From Saccharina japonica (Eukaryota; Sar; Phaeophyceae; Laminariales; Laminariaceae): a stretch of 64,000 nucleotides of DNA. The stretch is from NCBI GenBank assembly GCA_008828725.1, contig MEHQ01000646.1, positions 260,960 through 324,959 of the forward strand, given 5' to 3'. Shown in pieces: positions 1 through 10,899 of the stretch; within the stretch, counting starts at the first letter, position 1; each line of letters starts with the position of its first letter. The position numbers and the translations under genes are program-made. The notes under the pieces were generated by a model. The model was not told the DNA's origin. It worked only from the letters and a program-made list of their open reading frames with translations, and ran no database searches.

Positions 1-36
1 TGCATGACTTTGCTTATTTTATCTTAGAGTTACGGG

Positions 37-1153
37 TTGTTATTTATTTATTTATTTATTTATTTTTTGTCCATCCCATTTATTATCTTCGCCCTTCCTT
101 TCTCTCTCCTCCCTAGTCGTAACTCAGATCCGGGGTCACAAAGTAGGCTCCTCTCCCTCCTCCCCCACTACGGTTCTTGCCTTGCATTTTTATCGCGAGA
201 AGACTTCAGCCTTTCCTTCCCTCGTCGACTCGCATCGAATTGTGCCTACCCACGCTACTATTAATTGGCGCTCTCAGCAGTTGATTCCGTTTTTCATTTA
301 TTTTTGCAAATAAACTCAAAAGTCCGACCCACGTGAGATTCGAACTCCAGACATCAACGTTCAGAAGCGTTCGAGGTTACCTCTAGACCATCGGGGCGAC
401 CGACTTGTTATAGGCGGGGGTGACCATTGTTGGTTTTTGTGAAAGTTCACAACTGTGGGGGGAGAAGATCATCCTGTGTCGGGGACATTCGTGGGTTTAT
501 GCGGGGGGTATTTGTTTTACGCGTGTGTTACGGGGTATGCTACGCGGGAGTTATCGTTGAAGGGTCTTGGCGTGAGTTCGCAGCAGTAACGTTTGGTTGA
601 GTTAACTGGTTTTCGTGTTACGGTACTGCACGAGGGCGGGAGCCTCCCGCTCGGGATCGAGTTGGGGGAAGCTCCGTGGAGAAGGTGCGCGGTGGACATC
701 CCGGAAGGCCCCAATCGCAAGGGGGGCATCGCGTTCACGGCGTTAGTGAGTAACGCGGCGCATGAGTGTGTGTGCTGGGGAGAGATTTTCCTACCGGAAA
801 AGGCCGGGTTTTCTTCCCTCAGACTTGGTTGGCATGGTTTATTTCGGACCCACCGTCTTACATATCGCGTGACCGACCTCGTCCGACCAACAAGCTGGGG
901 AGGATGTTAAGACGGTCTTTCATGGGTTCGGGGATTTTCAGAGAAGGGCTAGCCGTGACGATCTAAGGGAACAATGTCAATTCAACCCGGAGATGAAACG
1001 CCTGCCCGTGAGGATGAGGTGTGGGCTGCGTGAGCTCGCAGCTCTTTCCTAGCTCCCTATAAGTTGTACTGCCCCCCTCGTCGTGTACTAAGCACGGAGA
1101 GTACCCGTTAGGACAGCGTCACACGATGGCTCACCAGCAAGTATCGCAGGCTG
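37..1153 (-). repeat. 1.1 kb duplicated element, copy 1
   Basis: Copy 1 matches positions 1691-2801 almost base for base. I saw one 6-bp indel near 165 and a few substitutions (for example near 190 and 417). The left edge is a (TTTA)n run, which read on the minus strand is a (TAAA)n tail such as retroposons carry. The right edge ends at GCAGGCTG, next to the only ambiguous base (n, 1154). A tRNA-like segment lies inside on the minus strand. The 105-aa plus-strand ORF at 593-910 occurs in both copies but is not recognisable. It could be a non-LTR-type retroposon, a segmental duplication or an assembly duplicate. No convincing target-site duplication was found. Confidence 0.8.
322..400 (-). pseudogene. 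tRNA-like segment (decayed or tRNA-derived)
   Basis: Read on the minus strand, this 79-nt stretch has a box-A-like TGGTCTAGAGG and a box-B-like GAGTTCGAATCTC. The spacing is tRNA-like, and a TTTT run follows. The acceptor stem pairs at only about four of seven positions, the T stem at about three, and the anticodon loop does not close on a normal 7-nt loop. It therefore looks like a tRNA pseudogene or the tRNA-derived part of a retroposon, not a working tRNA. Confidence 0.5.
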
Positions 1154-1690
1154 NCACAGGTTGCCGCACCTAGCTCGACCAACTCTGAACGAGTTGAAGC
1201 GATACCAGCACGAGAAGACTTCGTAAAAAAGTGTGAGTGCAGAGAGTCCGACAGTACTGGCGTTGGTGCCGTGCACGTTTAATGCGGTGTACAAACGTCG
1301 ATGTTGACTGGCGCAAACACACACACAGAGGAAGTCCGCAAACACCACGCTAGATGGGTTTCTACGGAGAACGCAAGCCTCTATGAAGAGGCTTTTTTTA
1401 CTTGGAAAACCAAGAAAAAAAGGCTCGCGCTTCGCGCGCCTCATTATTATACAAGTTTTTTTTAGAGTAAGCGTACACACGTATCATGGGTTTGTCGGTA
1501 TAGCATTTTACTGTGAGTAGGTAGTCTACGTACGATATTCGACAACTATAATTTAGCAGCTATTGCTGCTGTATGTATAGAGTGCGTAAAGAAGAAGAAT
1601 AGTGACTGCTGCAGGTGTACATTGTTTTTACCGCTGTTGCTGCTGCTCGATACTGGTGTATTTACTGCTGCTGCACATATAATACGAGTA
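1154..1690. other. Spacer between the two 1.1 kb copies
   Basis: About 540 bp of unique sequence begins with an ambiguous base at 1154. It holds a short hairpin (CTTGG/CCAAG with an AAAA loop near 1400) and GCTGCTG-rich sequence near 1620-1680. No gene was recognised. The 130-aa minus-strand ORF at 1088-1480 spans the ambiguous base and has no recognisable features. Confidence 0.5.
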
Positions 1691-2801
1691 TTGTTATTTA
1701 TTTATTTATTTATTTATTTTTTGTCCATCCCATTTATTATCTTCGCCCTTCCTTTCTCTCTCCTCCCTAGTCGTAACTCAGATCCGGGGTCACAAAGTAG
1801 GCTCCTCTCCCTCCACTACGGTTCTTGCCTTGCATTTCTATCGCGAGAAGACTTCAGCCTTTCCTTCCCTCGTCGACTCGCATCGAATTGTGCCTACCCA
1901 CGCTACTATTAATTGGCGCTCTCAGCAGTTGATTCCGTTTTTCATTTATTTTTGCAAATAAACTCAAAAGTCCGACCCACGTGAGATTCGAACTCCAGAC
2001 ATCAACGTTCAGAAGCGTTCGAGGTTACCTCTAGACCATCGGGGCGACCGACTTGTTATAGGCGGGGTTGACCATTGTTGGTTTTTGTGAAAGTTCACAA
2101 CTGTGGGGGGAGAAGATCATCCTGTGTCGGGGACATTCGTGGGTTTATGCGGGGGGTATTTGTTTTACGCGTGTGTTACGGGGTATGCTACGCGGGAGTT
2201 ATCGTTGAAGGGTCTTGGCGTGAGTTCGCAGCAGTAACGTTTGGTTGAGTTAACTGGTTTTCGTGTTACGGTACTGCACGAGGGCGGGAGCCTCCCGCTC
2301 GGGATCGAGTTGGGGGAAGCTCCGTGGAGAAGGTGCGCGGTGGACATCCCGGAAGGCCCCAATCGCAAGGGGGGCATCGCGTTCACGGCGTTAGTGAGTA
2401 ACGCGGCGCATGAGTGTGTGTGCTGGGGAGAGATTTTCCTACCGGAAAAGGCCGGGTTTTCTTCCCTCAGACTTGGTTGGCATGGTTTATTTCGGACCCA
2501 CCGTCTTACATATCGCGTGACCGACCTCGTCCGACCAACAAGCTGGGGAGGATGTTAAGACGGTCTTTCATGGGTTCGGGGATTTTCAGAGAAGGGCTAG
2601 CCGTGACGATCTAAGGGAACAATGTCAATTCAACCCGGAGATGAAACGCCTGCCCGTGAGGATGAGGTGTGGGCTGCGTGAGCTCGCAGCTCTTTCCTAG
2701 CTCCCTATAAGTTGTACTGCCCCCCTCGTCGTGTACTAAGCACGGAGAGTACCCGTTAGGACAGCGTCACACGATGGCTCACCAGCAAGTATCGCAGGCT
2801 G
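1691..2801 (-). repeat. 1.1 kb duplicated element, copy 2
   Basis: Second copy of the unit at 37-1153, in the same orientation, with the same (TTTA)n left edge and the same GCAGGCTG right edge. The few differences, and sharp ends in unrelated flanking sequence, indicate a very recent duplication or insertion of one defined unit. Confidence 0.8.
1970..2048 (-). pseudogene. tRNA-like segment, copy 2
   Basis: Same sequence and defects as the tRNA-like segment at 322-400, carried inside the second 1.1 kb repeat. Confidence 0.5.
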
Positions 2802-4745
2802 TGTAGTACAACGGTCAACCAGTGCATGACCTTGGAGTGAGCGTGAACGTGTTGTGTACCTGCCCACCAAGAAAGGCTGGGGAGAAAGGCTGTGGAATAA
2901 TACGTTGTGATGCCGTGCATGTTGGTCTACGACGAGAGCCCGGGGCAAAGCTCTCATCATGAGAGTGATATACTTGCATGCGTTATGACTGCCTCCCATG
3001 AACTGATGTACGCATTGCACGTCCACTGACAAATGTACGAAAATAATGTACATATCTTGTTGATGGGGAAGGTATCCAGACCGCTTGATTGCTGCTGCAT
3101 ATTATCCTCCATCCGACGGGGGGAGGGTGTGAAAATGATAGTTGGGAAATGCAATCACTTGCATTTTGGGTGGACGGTCGGGACCGTATGATCCGAAAAA
3201 AATAATACGTGCAATCAAAGTGATCCGCACGCACAATGAACAAACATACGTACGAAGCTGGAAAATCTGCCAAAAACGTAAAATAATCTCTCGGATACGC
3301 TGTACGCAGATACGGTACGCAGATAGATGCAGTGTGATAAAATGTATAAAGTAGCGGTGCCATCATCAGGCATGGGCTTTGCCCGTCAGATAGGCTCTCT
3401 CGGAGGGTGGATGTCACATGCACGCGGGAGGAGAGAACACTCAGTACAGCGAATGACTTCTTGACGTGGGTCAAGCTTTTATATTTTTATCGGGGGAGGT
3501 GTGGTTATTACCGCAGCCATTCCTACTACTATGCACGTTGTATTTTTTGTAGGTGATGCGGTGTCTGATTCTTCCTTGTCTTTGTACGTTTATGTCGTAC
3601 ACCGGTGTGCATTCCTCACTACGCCGCCGACGACGGCATCTCGGAACATACTGCTGCTGCTGTAAACCTGGTATGTTCCCCATGGTCTAGAGTCACAGAA
3701 ACAAAAGGCAACCACGCGGGGCTATGCTGTGCATCAGAACATCGAGAGGGGGGACAGGGCTTGTCTCGCATGTGTTCGCTATGCCGCCAGTACAACTACC
3801 AGATGTTGTCTTATATATCGCCCGCAGCATGCACGATGCACGACCTGCAGTATATACGTATGGGACGCAGTGCCTCTCTGACGGGCGGCTCAAAAATGCG
3901 GCGGATCACCTCAAAATTGGACACGGATTTTGAAAAGTAGCAAAAACAAATAATGACTTGATTTCACTGTCGTTTCCTTCAATTCTTACAAATAGCTGTG
4001 TCCGGCCAGCTCCCCCCCTTATATCACAGATTAGCCCTCCCCGGCTAGTTTTCCTCGGACGTTTTTCGTCATGCGATTCAAAAACAAAGTATCCAACTAC
4101 GAGTAACCCTTTTGAGATCAACGGGAGATAGGAGGGAAACTGCCACAAGCTTCCACCTTGTCGTCGACACCAATATGATTACGGACTCAGATTCGGCTTG
4201 AGTTTGTAGCACTTTCCTTTCTTGTCTGAGTAGCGTCGAGGAGACGTCAGGTTGTTGGAGCATCCAGGTTTAACGCCAAGCTGGATGAACGATACGAAGA
4301 GTGTGGTAAGGGGAACTGCCCTTTCCTCGCAGTCGAGGATCTTGGGTGTCGTCAGGCATTGCTTATGGACGGGACAGCATGTGGGGCTGACGAACACTGC
4401 ACGTAGTGTTGAACTACGAACGACCACAGTAATACAATAATATATGGATATATGTGACCTCGGCGAAGGGTGAAACCGGCGCAGAGCATATTCATACGAC
4501 GGTATGGCCGAGAGCATGGGACACCAAAAGTACTCGGAGTGCGATTATATGTATATAATATTCAGAACCCCGAGTACTTCATGTCCTTGCCGCTCACAAT
4601 ACGATTGCATGGGTATACTAATACGCGTATATATAATGCCAGGTACCTTCTTACCAGCACCTTTAACACCCTTACATTAATTAACACTCTTCTCGTACGA
4701 TAAATCGACGAGACGGGAGATAAGCAACGCGGGTGATACTCATTT
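2802..4745. other. No recognisable gene
   Basis: Overlapping short ORFs on both strands show no family motif or exon pattern. A few TACGTA/GTATAC-type palindromic words are scattered through it. Nothing here can be assigned. Confidence 0.4.
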
Positions 4746-4749
4746 GCGA

Positions 4750-5410
4750 TACTAATGTAAGCGAAGTATCCAAGACACGGTGGGTTCAACTCCGGTGCTT
4801 GCGACGCTGATGGTCTGGAATAGATGGTTAGGGGTGGGGCTGGCTGCTTCCTCTAGAGTAGTTGTGTTATTTTCTGTCGACACCCTATACAGTAGTAACC
4901 CTTACTCCAACCCCCTACTAATTGTTTTTGTTCGGAGTAAAGACGGTTAATGTAATGATATTTAATGAGTGCGCTGGGTATACTCCTTATCGACGGGTAG
5001 TTGTAGTCGACCACAACTACTCTAACTTTGGAAATTATTTTACTTCTGCAGAGCACCACGAGCAAATCGATGGAATACGCATACTCGTATAATAAAGCAA
5101 AACCCGACTCGGATAGCACACCGTCGTGAAATTGAACAGAAACAACGTTTGTATTCTGCTTAATCGACCAAATGGTGTCAGGAAAATCAGTACTTACTTG
5201 CTTGGTCTACGGCTTCGGGACGGTACGAGTATACTCCACACGGCTACCAAGCCCCAAAAATGATGTTGTAAATTCTGTATGGATCTATCGGTACCATTCG
5301 CAGCAGTCGCACTCATAGAGCGTAACGTACGTATCAGCAACAGTAATATATTAGTCGTACCGTACGTGTTCCCGTCCGACTTTGGTCGCTACGGCTACTT
5401 CGAAAAGGTC
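4750..5410 (+). repeat. Dispersed repeat A, copy 1
   Basis: This aligns along most of its length with 45960-46630. Shared landmarks in order: a GGGTTCAACTCC-like box-B motif, GGCTGCTTCCT, GTAGTTGTAG..CACAACTACT, GCAGCAGTCGCACTCA and a terminal CTACTTC.AAAAGG. The copies are clearly diverged with many substitutions, so the duplication is old. No coding potential is shared between the copies. Confidence 0.7.
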
Positions 5411-5433
5411 CCGGATGCACAATACTTTACTCT

Positions 5434-5850
5434 TTCGTGGCAGTGTCCGCGGTTGTTGCCGCCATTGATGTCGCGGCATGTCGCAGAACGGTGATTCTGG
5501 CGCCGCACGTGCCGCGCGTTTTCCCCTGGATGTTGCCGTGCTCCCGTGGTACTTGCCATGGCATGCCATATGAAAACGCAGAGGCAATGTCCACGGTAAG
5601 GCCCACAGCAAGGCCCACGGCAAGCCCGCGACAATGTCCGGCGCAAGTGTTGCGGCAAGTGTCGAGGCATGACCCGCGGCGACCGCCGGGGCAACCATCG
5701 CGGCGGCCACCACAGCAAGTGCCGCGGCAAGTGTCGGTGCGAGTGTCGCGAACATTTTCGTGGCATTACCCACGGCAAGTACCGCGGCAAGCGGAAGGGT
5801 CAAGTGTCGCGGCAAGTACCGCGGTCTTCAGCCGTGGTCACCTGCCAAAA
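5434..5850. repeat. ~12-bp minisatellite, block 1
   Basis: Imperfect tandem copies of a roughly 12-bp word, consensus near AGTGTCGCGGCA, are densest at 5583-5826. Earlier copies lie at 5434-5580, partly in inverted orientation. The block starts TCGTGGCAGTGTCCGC and ends AAATTGGATA, as block 2 does. Long ORFs on both strands here are by-products of a repeat whose period is a multiple of three. Confidence 0.8.
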
Positions 5851-5966
5851 TTGGATATTCCTAAGGTAGCCATTTGCACACTATGTTGGCGTAGGGGCAT
5901 ATATAAGCGGCTCAATCAACCTAGAGTATTTCCAAGCCACAGCATCTCGAGCGAGACGAATTGACC

Positions 5967-6320
5967 ATATCGTGGCAGTGTCCGCAGCATATCACATGTC
6001 ACGGACACTGCCACGGCATGTAGTAACATGCCGGAGAGCATCTACCGTGACACGGTCCACGGCAAGGCCAACGGCAAGTGTCGCGGTAAGTGTCGCGGCA
6101 AGTGACGCGGCTAGTATCGCGGTTAGTGTCATGACGAGTGTCGCGGCAAGAACCGTGGAAGGTGTCGCGGCAAGTGTCGCGGAACGTGTCGCAGGAAGGC
6201 CCGCTGCAAGTATCGCGCCACGTGTCGCGGCAGGTGTCACGGCAAGTAATGCGAGTATCGGGGAAATCACCTCGACAAATGTCGTGGATGGTGTCGCGGA
6301 TCGTGTCGCGGCAAATTGTA
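5967..6320. repeat. ~12-bp minisatellite, block 2
   Basis: Second block of the same minisatellite. Its left end carries a perfect 14-bp inverted repeat, CGTGGCAGTGTCCG at 5971-5984 and its complement at 6002-6015, with a 17-nt loop. Its right end resembles that of block 1 (AAATTG.ATA). Confidence 0.8.
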
Positions 6321-6422
6321 TACTCGGATGGGAAAGCTACTCTAATCCATCCATGGGCACCCCCTGATAGTCAATCTTAGCGGAGGTCTTATGATTGGCG
6401 CTTGACGCCGACCCTCCGAACC

Positions 6423-6465
6423 GCACCCTAACCCTAACCAGAACCAGAACCAGAACCCTATACCA
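6423..6465. repeat. Interstitial telomere-like motif
   Basis: The sequence CCCTAACCCTAACC is followed by three CAGAAC units. The preceding GCCGACCCTCCGA is shared with a similar CCCTAA-type stretch near 37205-37235. It is too short to be a telomere. Confidence 0.4.
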
Positions 6466-6584
6466 ATGATCAGTGCTGGGATGCTGTGCTTGGTAAGACT
6501 CTAGGTCGATTCAGCCAGGGTGTATACTGTGCTTAGAAATACTCGACGATGTCAAAACAAAGTCATGTAATGTACATCCGCCGA

Positions 6585-6885
6585 AGGTACGGGTATATAC
6601 TCCACACCACTGAGACCCCAAAGGGATGATATACGAGTCTATTCACCGCTTAATAATAATTTGCAGTACAACTGCAGTACTGGACACCTTATGAGAAACA
6701 GGATAAACAAAAAGCCAGTCTGAGATGACGAGGAAAGTAGGACAATCTGAGACGTTGTCTTGAAATTTACGTAGAATGCACCCTCTCTCAAATACGAAAT
6801 CCAGCCTGAACCATAATTCCTGTTTCTTATTTGATGTCCAGTACTGTAGTCGCACTCACACCGTATAATATACCAGGTACGTGCG
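6585..6885 (+). repeat. Dispersed repeat A-tail fragment
   Basis: GTA.G.GTATATACTC.ACACC.CTGAG near 6590 and GTCGCACTCAC..CGTATAATATACCAGGTA near 6848 match 46625-46745, just downstream of repeat A copy 2. The two pieces therefore belong to one longer repeat family. Confidence 0.5.
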
Positions 6886-7950
6886 GCGTGGTTAACAGGT
6901 TCGGCGGGCTTCCGAGCAATGGGCTCGGCGAGAGGTCCCGTCACGCGTTTATTACCAAACATAAAAAACCGTTGATTAAATAAAGGACTTTGATTGTTAC
7001 TATTTTCGAGTCAAATGTATTTCAGCGGGGTGTAAATGAAATGATATAAGATATACGTACCCTACCTTTACTCGTAGTTCTCGATGAACGAGAGCGGTGC
7101 CAATGTGATACTACCGTACGGGGTGTACTCGAAAGCACCTTGTGCCTGGTATCTCTGATATATGCTACTTATCTTGAGTGAGCTTGGGCTCGGTGATCTT
7201 GGCGAGGGGCGAGTACTTACTCGTCGTGAATACCATTCGACACAACTTGTTTGTACGACGGGGGACTCGTGTTATCAGCTCTATGGTAAAGCTCGACGGT
7301 CTGCGAGCACCAGCGCGTGGTGGAAGTTATCACGCACCCACAACCGCGCCTACCCCCCCCTATTTATATACCCATGGTCCCAACTACCAGACGTTTCATG
7401 TACTCATCATATATATCAGACAACTACGACGGGGGACTGCTCTCATCAACTCTATGATAGGTATCGACGGTGTGCGAGCACCGGCTCGTGCTGGGAAGGA
7501 TAGTCACATAATCATGGTCGCAACTACCAGAGTGCCAGGTACCGGCGTCGACGACTATGCTCTCGTGGATGCTATCGTGTGGGGGGTTCGAGTGCTGTGT
7601 TGCTGTGGGTGACCTGCTGATTGATACCGGCAGTGGATAGTGGTCGCCACGTATCACGGTGTCGCGGTCCGGGCGCATACGCATGGTTCTAACTACCAGA
7701 CGTGGCAGGTACCGTTGTCGACTGCCATGGCCTCATGGATGCTATTGTGTGGTGGGTTGTGGGGCTGCGGGGCGGTACGTATACTCGTACCTTCACATAT
7801 CTGGCAGTATTACTGCAGTACGTACTCATCGTACATAGCAGACAACACATCTACGCAACACGACGAGGGACTCGTCTCATCAGCTCGACCCGTACGAGGT
7901 ATGAAATGAGAGCCACGCAACAATCACGCAACAATCACGCGTAGAACGCA
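6880..7950 (+). repeat. Dispersed repeat B, copy 1
   Basis: About 1.07 kb aligning in the same orientation with 58855-59945. Shared landmarks: TTCGGCGGG..TTCGAGCA..GGGCTCGGCGAGAGG, CTTGTTTGTACGACGGGG, CAGCTCTATG.TA, GTGCCAGGTACCGGCGTCGACG, and GTGGTCGCCACGTATCACGGT. Internally, a CTCTATGATAG..TCGACGGTGTGCGAGCACC motif recurs, so the unit has subrepeats. ORFs are not conserved between the copies. Confidence 0.75.
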
Positions 7951-7959
7951 GACAAAACT

Positions 7960-9448
7960 TCGAATAAACAAACAAGAGTGGACATCAACATCCACTGCTC
8001 GGAGTACCACCCCAGACGATCGGAGAATCACCGATCACAGCCCGACTTGCGCTTTATCAAATGTATAAAAATAGTTATCGCAACTTCCTCCGTGGCCGTC
8101 GATACGCGACGCTGACTTCGTAAAACCCGGGAGAGATCCTCCGGGAAATGATCGTGCATGCCCCTGTGGGTACCCCGCCAACCCGACACGGCCGCAAGGC
8201 AGCAAACCGACAACTCTCTCGACGGTTGTAACAAAGCAGAGCGTTCAGCGCGACCGCATAGGGCACAAAAACGCAAACTACAGTGCGTCGTGACGCTCTC
8301 GTGAGATCCTGAATCACGCAATGCGGAAGACTGGTGCTACGGTAGAGGGGTCGCTTTAAAGGCCAATATTGTCAGCGGATGAAAGCCACTCCGCCGAGTG
8401 ACCAATACATTTCTTCGTGGTTTTTAAGTCTCAACCCTTTACGTTTTCGAGTTATGGACCACCATGGTATGCTTGCTACTGTGCGAACACAACCTATTTC
8501 TCCGTCCAGTTTTGAGTGAGGTACAGAGCCACTCGCCCGAGTGGAGTGAAAGTGGTAGTGAAAACCAGGCTACCCCCCCCCTACCGTAGCACCAGTCGTA
8601 ACGATTTACCACGGCCACGCGGCAACAGGTGCCTCGTCGATGCCCTTCAATATCTCTCCAAGTGATGCTTCGCAATATCAGAAGATTCGGCAGCAGCGAC
8701 AGCAGCAGCATGGTTAGCAGCCGCCACCCCAGCAGCAGTCCCAGTAGCCAGGAAATCGTACACTACATGTGGCAAAGGTACAGTAGACAGTACCAGATAT
8801 GCCATTTGCTTGACAACAAGACAGAAAGGCGCGCCCCCATGTATTTGAACCTTTGTGTGAATACGTAGTTTAAAAACAAATATATATCCGGTTCTTTGTT
8901 AACGGGGTGAAAATGCATTAATATGTGTCTGCGTCCTCCGTTTGGCATGCATTGCGATTCCCTAGTAATGAAACTTGATAGCGTCGCCGCGAGCCGTAAC
9001 TATCGAGCGGTTACTCAATAAAGTTATCTGCGGCACATTTGTTAAAACCCCGGCGGCTGCGCCGTGAACGCGACGATTTCGCGCCATACGACAACAAAGC
9101 GCACATAGGTTGAGGATCATAGGCAGAGCCAGTGACGTATATTGAGTATGTACTGTGCCGGCTACGCTTGTTTTTTTTGCAGCGTGAGTTGCTGCATTTT
9201 CTTTATCCGTTGCCCAACTATATACTACACCGAACAACACAAAATATTGTACGCGTTTGGTCGCGTCTTCTAGGCTCGTCTTTTTGACGTTTCGCGACTT
9301 CTATTTCGAATCGTAGCAAGCAGTAGATCAATATTCCAATATTTATACAATTCTCGAACTTCAGCATATTTGCAGGGTTCAACATAACAACAGGCCCTCC
9401 CAGCCACCGAAGGCCTCCTACGGCTGTCCGCAACGGTTTGTTGCCCAA
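7960..9448. other. No recognisable gene
   Basis: Short ORFs only. A CAG/CAC-rich stretch lies at about 8690-8755. Nothing matches a known family, and no repeat partner in the window was noticed. Confidence 0.4.
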
Positions 9449-9455
9449 GTGGAAA

Positions 9456-9987
9456 TGTTGATTAGGCTTGCAATATATACCACAGATACAATGACCGTTA
9501 GAGTAATCCCACGGTAGGGTACCATTTTTTGGCTCAATATTTTGTGACCGGTTGAGCTCTTCACGTGAGTAACCACCGGATACTATTATCATTTTACTGG
9601 TATGTTTGTTTTTGGACTACCGCATTGGAATTTTGGTCGGGCTGCGCGAACGAATGTTTCCGAAGTCATGTTTCGGGTGAGATGCTGAGCTCCTCATGTG
9701 AGGAGCTCAGAAAATTCTGCTGCGTCCCTACCGTGGGATGAGTCGTTACAGGTATTAGGGAGTTCATATACTTGATGAGGCCTTATTGAGTGAGGTAAAA
9801 ATACGGGCCACCTTTCTTAGCTCGTGTGGTCCCGTGCTTGCTGACTTCGCTTCGCTTCTGCTTCGAGGTCCGATAATATATATATATACTGAACTACCTT
9901 GTTTATGTCTACATCGAAGAGCGCTCCAGCACCTCGACCCTGTCCGCTTGTGTAAGGGCCCGTCATGCGGCCGGGGTTGAATCAACA
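9456..9987 (+). repeat. 5' LTR of retrotransposon 1
   Basis: Starts TGTTGATT and ends AATCAACA. Without the inserted TIR element it is about 284 bp and aligns throughout with 13713-13989, including the AT run near 9880 and GGGCCCGTCATGCG.CCGGGGT near the end. Confidence 0.8.
9501..9743. mobile_element. MITE-like TIR element inside LTR
   Basis: Terminal inverted repeats of about 19 bp, core ATCCCACGGTAGGG at the left and CCCTACCGTGGGAT at the right, enclose 243 bp. CGTTA occurs on each side (9496-9500 and 9744-9748) as a likely 5-bp target duplication. The other LTR of the host element shows the empty site, reading straight from ATGAC to TGTTACAGG near 13750. Inside is a perfect 12-bp-stem hairpin at 9685-9710 (CTGAGCTCCTCA). 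There is no transposase. The superfamily is not assignable by eye. Confidence 0.75.
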
Positions 9988-10312
9988 CGCTATAGCGAGT
10001 CGTCGATAATCCCGGGTTGCTAGGAGCATCAGGCGGTACAGCCCTCGGTGGACCGAGGGTGGGTTATTCCGCATCGAGGCGAATGACGCGGAACTAGAGA
10101 GATCGAAGACGGTGCAGCTGATGGGTATCGTGGACAATATGTACTGCGAGCCCTTCGTTCTGGTTGAACGCATCGTGCACTTTGAAGGAGCTTGGGTCGC
10201 GCGTACGGGGGAGGGTTACGGTGCTCGCGAAGGAGAGGGCCCGTCTCAACGTGGTGGAATATCTGATTTCGTCGGCACAGTAGCAAATAAAGTGGAGGCA
10301 AGATGTCATTGA

Positions 10313-10664
10313 CCCGATACGGTCGCAGCAGCGGGAGCGTGAAGGCGAGCAACGGCAGCAGCTGCTGGAGGAGCAGCAACCGCAGCAGATGGCAGCAGCA
10401 GCAAGGAGGGAGGAAGTCCATTGGGAGGAGATGGAGGCGATGATGCGAGAGTTGGCAGCAGCGAAGCTGAGTGCTGCAACGAGCGAGGCCCAGCTCGCTG
10501 GCGTTGAGAGGATAACGATAGAGCAGAGGAGGACAGCAGTCAGGACGACGGTGCCGCAAAAAGAGCAGGAGGCCCAGGCAGGCACGTTGACCCCTACTAT
10601 AAACCATACCCGCTCTGCGCCAACCCCCAAATTTGATGAAGAAGTTACGAGAGAAGAAAAATGA
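10313..10664 (+). pseudogene. gag-like coiled-coil ORF of retrotransposon 1
   Basis: The open frame is rich in Gln, Glu, Arg and Ala (REREGEQRQQLLEEQQPQQ, then MREL-type heptads), consistent with the coiled-coil N-terminal part of a retroelement gag. The frame stops at 10664. Charged Lys/Arg/Glu-rich sequence continues in another frame to about 10900, and a Glu/Gln-rich frame recurs near 11230-11340, suggesting a frame-broken longer protein. No zinc knuckle is visible. Assignment as gag rests mainly on position between two LTRs. Confidence 0.4.
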
Positions 10665-10899
10665 GAGAGGGAGGCAGACGGAAAGAGAGAAGAACAAGCG
10701 GACGAGCGGAGTGGAGAGAGGACCGCTCGGAGCGACGGTGATAGCAGTACAGAGGATGGGCGACGCCAGCAGGCGCTGCAGCTGCCGCCTCCGATTGAGA
10801 AGAGAAACCCCATTGAGCTTGTTTGTTGGGTGGGTCCTGGCGCGTAAGAGCAGGTGGCCCCGCCTGCGCGTCACATTGAAACTCATCCAGCGGTGACTA

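Noticed and set aside
593..910. 105-codon ORF present in both 1.1 kb repeats
   Set aside because: Conserved only because the DNA copies are nearly identical; no motif recognised, and overlapping ORFs on the other strand are equally conserved.
37..2801. The 1.1 kb pair as LTRs of one retrotransposon
   Set aside because: No TG...CA ends, no target duplication and no gag or primer site in the 540-bp spacer; a retroposon or duplication fits better.
5580..6320. Regularly spaced short repeats resembling a CRISPR array
   Set aside because: The repeats are directly tandem without unique spacers of constant length, and the window is eukaryotic.
5351..6380. Several overlapping ORFs over 130 codons on both strands
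   Set aside because: They are translations of the 12-bp minisatellite, whose period is a multiple of three.
10029..10886. 285-codon Ser/Leu/Cys-rich minus-strand ORF
   Set aside because: Antisense shadow of the Gln/Glu-rich gag-like sequence; composition is explained by complementing CAG/GAG codons.
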